A stretch of 64,000 nt of DNA from Haliangium sp050303215 (GTDB lineage: Bacteria > Myxococcota_A > Polyangia > Haliangiales > Haliangiaceae), in NCBI RefSeq assembly GCF_050303215.1, contig NZ_JBNLBH010000125.1, positions 1-64,000 of the forward strand, in the 5' to 3' direction. This document shows, one piece after another, positions 55,689 through 64,000 of this stretch. The notes beneath the pieces are model-generated. The model worked only from the letters and a program-made list of their open reading frames with translations, did not search any database and had not been told where the DNA came from. Numbering within the stretch: the first letter of the stretch is position 1; every line of letters begins with the position of its first letter. Made by a program: the position numbers and the translations under genes.

Positions 55689-58600
55689 ATGAATATCTGC
55701 GTACGTCGAGCGGTGATCGTCACGCTCACGCTGGCGGCGTGCTGGCCAACCGTGGGGCCCGCCCGGGCCGAGGAGACGCAGCCAGCGCTCGTGCCAGAAG
55801 GTGAGGTCGTGCCACCGTTGCCGAAGGTGAGAACGCTGGGCCACTCGGAGGCAGTGAATGCGATCTCCTGGAGCCCTGGCGGCAGCGTCCTCGCGTCGGC
55901 TTCGTCCGACAGCGCGGTGCGGCTGTGGGACGTCGCCTCGGGCAATGAGTTGCGAACCCTAACCGGTCACGACGGCCAGGCCTTGTCCGTGAGTTTCAGC
56001 CCCGACGGCTCGCTCCTCGCCTCGGCCTCGTCCGACGCCACGGCACGGCTGTGGGACGTCGCCTCGGGGAAGCTGCTGCGCACCCTGGGCGGTCACAGCG
56101 GTCAGGTGTTGTCCGTGAGCTTCAGCCCCGACGGCCGGACCCTCGCATCGGCTTCGTCTGACCGGACGGTGCGGCTGTGGGACGTCGCCTCGGGGAGGCC
56201 ACAGCGCACCCTGAGCGGTCACAGCGGTCAGGCCTTGTCCGTGAGCTTCAGCCCCGACGGCACGCTCCTCGCATCGGCCTCGTCCGACAACACGGTCCGG
56301 CTGTGGGATGTCGCCTCGGGTGAGGTGCTGCGTACCCTGAGCGGTCACAGCGGCTGGGTGCGATCCGTGAGCTTCAGCCCCGACGGTACGTTCCTGGCCT
56401 CCGCCTCGAACGACAACACCGTACGGCTGTGGGATCTCGCCTCCGGCAACGAACCGCGCATCCTGAACGGCCACGGCGACTGGGTATGGTCCGTCAGCTT
56501 CAGCCCCGATGGACGAGTTCTCGCCTCCGCCTCGGACGACAAGACCGTGCGGCTGTGGGACGTCGCATCGGGTCATGAACTGCGCAGTCTGAGCGTGTAC
56601 GGCGACCCACGCTTCGTGTCCGTTAGCTTTAGCCCCAACAGCGAGATCCTCGCCGCCGCCTCGAACGACGGGGCGCTGTGGTTGTGGGAGATCAGCTCGG
56701 GCAATGAGCTGCGCGCGCAGAGTGGTCACCGCGGCCAGGCCTTGTCGCTGAGCTTCAGTCCCGACGGCTCGCTCCTCGCCTCCGCCTCGGACGACAGGAC
56801 CATACGACTGTGGGACGTCGCATCGGGGAGAGAGCTGAGAGTCCTGAGCGGCCATGGTGGCCGGATTTCGTCGGTGAGGTTCAGCCCCGACGGTACGCTC
56901 CTCGCCTCCGCCTCGGACGACGAGACCGTGCGGCTGTGGGACGTCGCGTCAGGCAAAGAGCTCCGCCCCCTGAGAGGCCACCGCGACGAGGTTTTGTCCG
57001 TCTGCTTCAGCCCCGATGGAACGCTCTTGGCGTCGGCCTCGCGCGACAAGACCGTGCGGTTGTGGAACGTCGCCTCGGGCGACGAGCTGAGCCTCTACGG
57101 CGACCAGGCCATGTTCATCAGCTTCAGCCCCGACGGCTCGCTCCTCGCGTCGGCCTCGAACGACGGCACGGTGCGGCTGTGGGACGTCACCTCGAGCAAT
57201 GAACTCCGCCCCCTAGACGGTCACCGAGGCGCGGCGCTGTCCTTGAGCTTTCGCCATGACGGGAAGCTCCTCGCATCGGCCTCCGACGACGGCACGGTGC
57301 GGTTGTGGGATCTCGCCGCTGGTAACGAGGTACGGACCTTGAACGGCCATGATGGCTGGGTCCGGTCCGTGAGCTTCAGCCCCGACGGCGAGCTTCTCGC
57401 GTCGGCCTCCGACGACGGCACGGTACGAGTGTGGGACCCCACCTCAGGCACCACGCTGCGCACCCTTAGCACCCGTGGTGGCGGAGTGCGGTCCGTGAGC
57501 TTCAGCCCCGACGGCACGCTCCTCGCGTCGGCCTCGGGCGACGGGACAGTGCGGCTGTGGGACCCGTCCTTGCGCAGAGCACCGCGCGCATTGAACGTCC
57601 GCGGCGGATGGGTACGCTCGGTGCGATTCAGCCCCGACGGCACGCTCCTCGCGTCAGCCTCCGACGACGGCACGGTGCGGCTGTGGGCTCCCGCCTCGGG
57701 CAATGAGCTGCGCACCTTGAGCGGTCACGGCGGCGCGGTCCTGTCAGTGAGCTTCAACCCCGACGGCACGCTCCTCGCATCGGCCTCCGCCGACAAGACG
57801 ATACGGCTGTGGGAAGTCGCCTCGGGCAGCGAACAGCGGGTCCTACGGGGCCATGACGGCCCGGTCTCGTCCGTGAGTTTCAGCCCCGACGGCAAACTCC
57901 TCGCCTCCGTCTCCGACGACGACACCATGCGGGTGTGGGACGTCGCCGCGGGCAAAGTCCTGAGCGTCCGCGACGGCCAGGGCGGGTCCGTTAGCTTCGG
58001 CCCCACCGAGGGCCTCCTCGCGTCGGCCTCGGACGACAGGGTGGTACGGCTGTGGAGGAGCGCGTCGGGTAGCGAGTCCGGTGCCCTACGCGGTCACGAT
58101 GGTCGGGTCACGTCGGTGAGTATGAGCCCCGACGGCACGCTCCTCGCGTCGGCCTCGGACGACCGGACGGTGCGGGTGTGGGAGGTTGCCTCGGGCAACG
58201 AGCTGCGCACGTTGCGGGGCCACGACAGCGAGGTCTTGTCCGTGAGCTTCAGCCCCGACGGCGAGACCCTCGCGTCGGCTTCGGCCGACAGGACGGTGCG
58301 GCTATGGGACATCGCCTCGGGGAGCTGCCGTGCGGTGTTTCAGGGGTATCGACACGGCGGGTGGACGGTCCGTCACGCCACGGGGCGCCTCTACCGCGCG
58401 GATGACGGCACCCAGCCTCGCTTCGTCGTCTACGATGACTGGAATTCCGCCCCGCGGCCGCTCGGGCCGCCCAAGCCCGAGGCTGGCGCGGCCGTCATCG
58501 AGGCGAGCGTGGACGGCACTGCCGTCGTCAGGGACGGTAAGAAGGGCGCCCTGATCCGAGTACGGATAGAAAACAAGGGCGACGCACCGGCCTACTGGCT

Positions 58601-60857
58601 CCATGTGGCGCCGCACCCGCGATTGCTGGCCGGGTTCACGGTAGTCGAGCAGGGGTTTCGCTCGCGGCTGGGGCCACGGAGTAAAGTAGAGATCCCAATC
58701 TTCGTGGCGTATACGCACAGGATTACGCCAGCGACGGCGCGACGACCCGCGCCGTTCGAGACCCGGCTGCCGTTGCAGGTGACCTCGGCGTTTACCAAGC
58801 CAGTGGAGATCACCGTTCCGGTGCGCGTCAGCTCTCCTCTGCCACGAGTACGAGCGACCAAGGTGCTCATGAACGACGCCGGCGATCCCTCGGCGCTGCA
58901 GGTGACGATACTGAACACCGGTGATCTGGACCCAGAAGGCGTGCGAGTCGCGGTCTCGTTCATGGACACCGACTCGGGCGAGGTCCTGCACGACTCCGAC
59001 CCGCAGTCCATCGAGCTCCCGATGGCCACCCGCCCGAAGGCGGTGCCACTCTCGTTCAACCTCCCGGATGCGGTGCTCGAGCACGATGGCGAGGTCGAAG
59101 TCGAGGTCCGCATCGTCGGAGGCATCTGGCCCACGCACCAGTGGAGCTCTCGGCATCCGCTGGTGCTCGGCTGGCCGTGGTTGTATCTGGCGCTGACGCT
59201 TGGGCTCGGGCTGCTACTGGCCGCGGGCCTGGTCTACCAAGTGGTATTTCGGGATCCAGTGGTGCTGCGCCTGGTCCGCGAGCCCGAGGCGCTGTATGCC
59301 ATCCGTGTGTCCGCGGCTCCCGCTATCGACCGACGGCTGCGGCGAGCACGCCGCCTGAAGTCATTGCTCGTGGATCTCGACATCTCCCCCGAGCGCTGGC
59401 GCATCCTCTCCAGACGCGCGTTATCGCCCGCAGCGGTGCTCGCCGAGGTGCTTCGCGCCGACATCGGCTCGAAAGCGGTTCTTGAGCACAGCATCACCGT
59501 CTACCCCATCGCGCTGCCGCCCCTGCCGATCCCGATCGAGCGCGAGACCGTGCTCGTCGACGTTCGGAACGATCCTCCGGCCGATCTCTACGACCTGTTG
59601 GACATGCTCATCGCCGAACGCAATCTGCAGGGCCGCTACCTCCTGCTGCTCGACCGTACCCGAGCAAGCGACTTGGTCTACAAGCTGGCGCATGCCCCGC
59701 TCAAGCTCGCCGTGCTCGACGAGCACGAAGTCACCGCCGTGGCGCTCGCTCAGCGACCCGTCGAGAAGCTGTGCCAGGTCATTGCTCGTACGGCGCGGCT
59801 CGCCGATATCTCACCGTACCAAACCAGCGGCGGCCTGCATCGACCTGAACAGTTCTTCGGGCGTACGGACGAGATCGCGCGGCTCGACGGCCGCGACGCG
59901 CGCAACCATCTGCTCATCGGCGCCCGCCAGATGGGCAAGTCGAGCTTGCTGAAGCTGCTGCACGCCCGAGACCCAGAGCGTATCCTGTTCGTAACCAGCA
60001 CCGGCGTGGACCTCGACGCGGACCTTCGCCGCCAGAATCTACCGACGCTCGACGCGCTGCCCGCGTTCCCCCCTCGAGGGGGTGTACCCATCCTCCTCAT
60101 TGACGAAGCAGACAGGCTGGTCGCCAATGATCGCAAACGGGACTACGAGCTCTGTCGCCGCTTGCGCACCATGGCGGAAGAAGGGCGTTGCCGGTTCATT
60201 CTGGCCGGTTTCTGGGAGCTTCATCACGCGGCCTACCTCGAGCACCAATCTCCGCTCCGCAACCTGGCCGACCCCATCTCGCTGGGGCCACTCGACGAAC
60301 GCGCGGCGTGCGAGCTGGCCACCCGGCCGCTGACGACCCTGGGCCTGCGCTGGGAGAGCGAAGAGCTCGTCGACGAACTGCTCGCGCGCACCGGTCGCCG
60401 CCCCAACCTGATCGCGCTGGCCTGCGACGCCGCCATCAGAACCCTGCCGGCGCTCGGCAAACGTGAGCTCGGCGCCGACGAGCTGCGCGCCGTCCTCGAT
60501 ATGAGCGACAAGTCTGGCAAGGCCGTCGCCCAGTTCTTCGGCGACCTCGGCTCGCTCACGGGCGATCCCCGAGCTTGCCGAGTCGACCGCATGGTGCTCT
60601 GTGCAACCGCAGACCGCGACCACTTCAGCCTCCGTGAGGTAGAACAGCGCATCGTTGCCGCAGGGGCACAGGTTCCTATCGAAGAGCTTCGCGAGAGCAT
60701 CGCGCGCCTGGTTCTGGCCTACGTGATCCAGAAGCGAGCGGGCACGTACGTCTACCCAGTACCACTGGCCCGCGAGTTTCTCCTGGCCGAGACCGAAGGC
60801 GAGCCCGGTGAGATGCTGGCCCTCGAAGCCCGAGATTGGAACCACAGCACCGGCTGA
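55689..60857 (+). CDS. Transmembrane WD40-repeat sensor with cytoplasmic P-loop ATPase
   Basis: A 1722-residue protein. ATG at 55689 gives a signal peptide (RRAVIVTLTLAACWPTVGPA, then RA); a coupled GTG at 55653 would add 12 residues. Residues about 50-887 hold about 20 WD40 repeats of roughly 42 residues, with VRLWDVASG and SFSPDG signatures. Ig-like beta domains follow at about 905-1155. One membrane helix is at about 1161-1187 (LYLALTLGLGLLLAAGLVYQ). A cytoplasmic region ends in an ATPase of the STAND/archaeal-ATPase type, with Walker A GARQMGKSS near 1412 and Walker B ILLIDEADRL near 1470. A winged-helix-like C-terminus follows. The topology puts the WD40 propellers outside the inner membrane, suggesting a sensor that switches the inner ATPase; this is inferred. 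Confidence 0.8.
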   Translation: MNICVRRAVIVTLTLAACWPTVGPARAEETQPALVPEGEVVPPLPKVRTLGHSEAVNAISWSPGGSVLASASSDSAVRLWDVASGNELRTLTGHDGQALSVSFSPDGSLLASASSDATARLWDVASGKLLRTLGGHSGQVLSVSFSPDGRTLASASSDRTVRLWDVASGRPQRTLSGHSGQALSVSFSPDGTLLASASSDNTVRLWDVASGEVLRTLSGHSGWVRSVSFSPDGTFLASASNDNTVRLWDLASGNEPRILNGHGDWVWSVSFSPDGRVLASASDDKTVRLWDVASGHELRSLSVYGDPRFVSVSFSPNSEILAAASNDGALWLWEISSGNELRAQSGHRGQALSLSFSPDGSLLASASDDRTIRLWDVASGRELRVLSGHGGRISSVRFSPDGTLLASASDDETVRLWDVASGKELRPLRGHRDEVLSVCFSPDGTLLASASRDKTVRLWNVASGDELSLYGDQAMFISFSPDGSLLASASNDGTVRLWDVTSSNELRPLDGHRGAALSLSFRHDGKLLASASDDGTVRLWDLAAGNEVRTLNGHDGWVRSVSFSPDGELLASASDDGTVRVWDPTSGTTLRTLSTRGGGVRSVSFSPDGTLLASASGDGTVRLWDPSLRRAPRALNVRGGWVRSVRFSPDGTLLASASDDGTVRLWAPASGNELRTLSGHGGAVLSVSFNPDGTLLASASADKTIRLWEVASGSEQRVLRGHDGPVSSVSFSPDGKLLASVSDDDTMRVWDVAAGKVLSVRDGQGGSVSFGPTEGLLASASDDRVVRLWRSASGSESGALRGHDGRVTSVSMSPDGTLLASASDDRTVRVWEVASGNELRTLRGHDSEVLSVSFSPDGETLASASADRTVRLWDIASGSCRAVFQGYRHGGWTVRHATGRLYRADDGTQPRFVVYDDWNSAPRPLGPPKPEAGAAVIEASVDGTAVVRDGKKGALIRVRIENKGDAPAYWLHVAPHPRLLAGFTVVEQGFRSRLGPRSKVEIPIFVAYTHRITPATARRPAPFETRLPLQVTSAFTKPVEITVPVRVSSPLPRVRATKVLMNDAGDPSALQVTILNTGDLDPEGVRVAVSFMDTDSGEVLHDSDPQSIELPMATRPKAVPLSFNLPDAVLEHDGEVEVEVRIVGGIWPTHQWSSRHPLVLGWPWLYLALTLGLGLLLAAGLVYQVVFRDPVVLRLVREPEALYAIRVSAAPAIDRRLRRARRLKSLLVDLDISPERWRILSRRALSPAAVLAEVLRADIGSKAVLEHSITVYPIALPPLPIPIERETVLVDVRNDPPADLYDLLDMLIAERNLQGRYLLLLDRTRASDLVYKLAHAPLKLAVLDEHEVTAVALAQRPVEKLCQVIARTARLADISPYQTSGGLHRPEQFFGRTDEIARLDGRDARNHLLIGARQMGKSSLLKLLHARDPERILFVTSTGVDLDADLRRQNLPTLDALPAFPPRGGVPILLIDEADRLVANDRKRDYELCRRLRTMAEEGRCRFILAGFWELHHAAYLEHQSPLRNLADPISLGPLDERAACELATRPLTTLGLRWESEELVDELLARTGRRPNLIALACDAAIRTLPALGKRELGADELRAVLDMSDKSGKAVAQFFGDLGSLTGDPRACRVDRMVLCATADRDHFSLREVEQRIVAAGAQVPIEELRESIARLVLAYVIQKRAGTYVYPVPLAREFLLAETEGEPGEMLALEARDWNHSTG
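55850..58345 (+). repeat. WD40-coding tandem repeats, about 126 bp each
   Basis: About 20 tandem units encode the WD40 blades and share long near-identical DNA blocks, for example AGCTTCAGCCCCGACGGCAC and CTCGCGTCGGCCTC. Most units are 126 bp. A few are shorter, in the blades ending near 57110 and 58000, where part of a strand is missing. High identity at DNA level implies recent duplication or gene conversion within the gene. Confidence 0.85.
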
Positions 60858-60863
60858 GCGTGC

Positions 60864-61837
60864 TCAGGCCGGGATGCCCAAGTGGACCACGCGCGCGCCG
60901 GTCTCGCAGATCGGATTGGTGCTGATGCCGACCACCACCGCGCGCTCGGCGGCGCGATAGACCGCGATCTCGTCCCCGAACACGCTGGTCACCCGGGCCA
61001 GCGCCTGCCCGGCCTCGACCTCGTCGGCCGGGCTGACGAAGACCTCGAGCAGGCCGCCGTGCTGGGCGTAGGTCCAGCGCGAGCGCGCGCACACCACCGG
61101 CGCCTCGCCGGGCATGGGCGGGGCCTCGTCGATCATGCCGAGGTGGGCCATGACCCGCAGCACGCCGTCGAAGGAGCCGGTGATGAGCCGGCGCTGGAAG
61201 CGCAGCGGGTTGCCGACCTCGACCGTAATGGCGGCGATGCCCTGCTCCATGGCCATGCCGCGCAGGGTCCCGTCGCCGGCCTCGTTGTGCACGATGATCT
61301 CGGGGCTGATCAGGCCGGCCAGGGTGGCGGTCTCCTGGTGGTCGAGGTCGGCGCGCACGTACAGGGCGTTGGAGCGCCCGTGGCTGGCGGTGTGCAGGTC
61401 CACCAGGTGGGTGAAGCGCGTGATCACACGCGCGCGCAGGCGGTGGGCGTACACCTGGCCCACGTTGCCCTCGGGCTTGCCCGGCATCAGGCGGTTGAGG
61501 TCGAAGCCCTCGCGGAAGGTGCGGGTGTGCTCCAGGTAGGCGGGCACGGACACGATCGGCACCCCGATGAGCGTGCCCTGCAGGGACTCGGGCTCGATGG
61601 CCCGGAACAGCTTGTGCACCACCCGGATGCCGTTGACCTCGTTGCCGTGGATCGCGGCGGTGACCCCCAGCACCGGCCCCGGCGTCGGGCCGCGGGCGAT
61701 CATGACCGGGAGGCACACCGGGCGGCCGAGGGCATCGTCGACCAGGGCGACCGCGTAGCGCGAGATGGCGCCGACCGGGGCCAAGTCCAGGTCGAGGGCG
61801 TCGACCGTGCGGCAGTCGGGATCCGAGAACCAGCCGC

Positions 61838-61841
<4 letters not shown>
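60864..61841 (-). CDS. Succinylglutamate desuccinylase/aspartoacylase-family metallohydrolase
   Basis: A 325-residue M14-like zinc hydrolase. Zinc ligands are in AAIHGNEVNG (HxxE) and LVDLHTASHG. DLNRLMPGKPEG and ITVEVGNPLRF are also family features. Members split N-acyl amino acids or amide-linked amino acids. It is coupled by a four-base overlap (ATGA) to the ATP-grasp gene upstream. The pair therefore looks like a maker and remover of an amino-acid amide. It is convergent with the WD40-ATPase gene, with six bases between the stops. Confidence 0.88.
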
Positions 61842-63454
<1,613 letters not shown>

Positions 63455-63597
63455 AGCGATGGCGCCCGGTATAGCATTCGGCGTGCCGGCTTGTACATCC
63501 GCCGGCCCGCGCCGACCGTGGCCACGCACGCCCGAGCCGAGGAGACCCATCTTGCCCCATGGGGCGAGGTGCCACCGCCCATGGGGCGAGGTGCCGC
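63455..63597. repeat. Short gap with an 18-bp direct repeat
   Basis: The 18-mer CCCATGGGGCGAGGTGCC occurs at 63555-63572 and again at 63577-63594, 22 bases apart. It lies between the caspase-like stop and the ATP-grasp start. Each copy contains the palindrome CCCATGGG. It may be a regulatory site for the ATP-grasp operon, or a slippage product. Confidence 0.5.
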
Positions 63598-64000
63598 TCA
63601 GATGCTGCCTTCCGGCCCCAGCTTGATGACCAGCACGTCGTCGAGCTTGTTGCCGTCGGCGTCGTTGACGTTCGCGCTAAAGCCGAACTGCGCGTCGCCC
63701 GGGCGCTGGAACACCTTGATCATGATTCGCGTGAGCGAGCGCCCGTTGCGGTACGCCGGCAGCGAGGTCAACACGGTGGTGCCCTGTCCGTTCAAGCCCA
63801 CGCTCTTGCTTGTGCCGGCGTAGACCTGGACGTCGTTGGGCGAGGCGATCGCGATCAAGGCCTCGGTGTCGCGCGAGCTCGAGTTGAGCAGGTAGGCCTT
63901 CTCGAAGGCCAGGTAGTACGACTTGCAGGCGTCGACGATGACGTGATTCCGGTGCGCGGCTGAGCGGGCCAGGATCTGCTCGTACAGCAGGCGCCCACAC
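63598..64000 (-). CDS. Caspase-like (peptidase C14) protease, C-terminal part
   Basis: The frame is open from the window edge to a TGA at 63598, giving the last 134 residues. Near its start it reads NHVIVDACKSYYLAF, the catalytic-cysteine motif of C14/caspase-like proteases (DACxS). The following segment (EKAYLLNSSSRDTEALIAIA) fits the strand after the active site. A beta-rich tail with GNKLDDVLVIKLGPEGSI closes it. The histidine half of the dyad must lie outside the window. Bacterial caspase-like proteases often act as effectors in signalling or conflict systems. It lies 2.7 kb from the WD40-ATPase on the opposite strand. Confidence 0.72.
   Translation of the reverse strand, partial: CGRLLYEQILARSAAHRNHVIVDACKSYYLAFEKAYLLNSSSRDTEALIAIASPNDVQVYAGTSKSVGLNGQGTTVLTSLPAYRNGRSLTRIMIKVFQRPGDAQFGFSANVNDADGNKLDDVLVIKLGPEGSI

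Overview
The window is a high-GC chromosomal segment. Nearly every gene has GC-saturated third codon positions, which is why long antisense open frames are everywhere and were ignored. The gene content points to a myxobacterium-like member of the Myxococcota, most likely near Haliangium/Nannocystis. The indicators are a TonB receptor with a carboxypeptidase-regulatory domain, kelch and NHL lipoproteins, DnaK/J paralogues with winged-helix and TPR partners, a giant WD40-ATPase, a caspase-like protease and an encapsulated ferritin. The assignment is inferred from gene families and codon use; no rRNA was seen.

Region 1 (1-10.5 kb) is accessory. It holds the 3' end of a gene that joins an outer-membrane-barrel-like segment to a PD-(D/E)XK nuclease toxin, followed by a probable immunity gene. 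Facing them is a two-gene helicase/adenine-methylase island resembling drmD-drmMI of DISARM, without drmA/B/C nearby. Region 2 (10.6-31.7 kb) is mostly metabolism and envelope: an NHL/M20 peptidase lipoprotein, lysA, a TonB receptor, proC, a kelch lipoprotein, a histone-deacetylase-like amidohydrolase, gpsA, a UbiA-type prenyltransferase, miaE, a PIG-L deacetylase with a glycosyltransferase, guaB, a receiver-only response regulator and a small CbiX chelatase. It also contains a 42-bp minisatellite and a barrel-protein gene broken by an in-frame TGA just after its signal peptide.

Region 3 (31.8-43.1 kb) has a secreted alpha-amylase lipoprotein and a small barrel protein. These are followed by a long co-directional run argD-argF-(J-domain/TPR)-dnaK-(TPR/winged helix)-argG, which interleaves arginine synthesis with an Hsp70 module. 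Region 4 (43.1-48.9 kb) has a fused radical-SAM protein, an AraC regulator divergent from an encapsulated ferritin and its encapsulin shell, and a universal stress protein with a zinc-ribbon-like tail.

Region 5 (48.9-64 kb) is again accessory. It has hsdM-hsdS without hsdR, a PolX-like helix-hairpin-helix protein, and a translationally coupled pair made of an effector-associated-domain ATPase and a 1722-residue protein. The large protein has a signal peptide, about 20 WD40 repeats, a single membrane span and a cytoplasmic P-loop ATPase. Next come an ATP-grasp ligase/aspartoacylase pair and the end of a caspase-like protease gene. The EAD-ATPase plus membrane WD40-ATPase pair is the best candidate for an undescribed system: it looks like a transmembrane sensor and signal-transducing NTPase module in the style of bacterial conflict systems, with no recognisable effector inside the two proteins.
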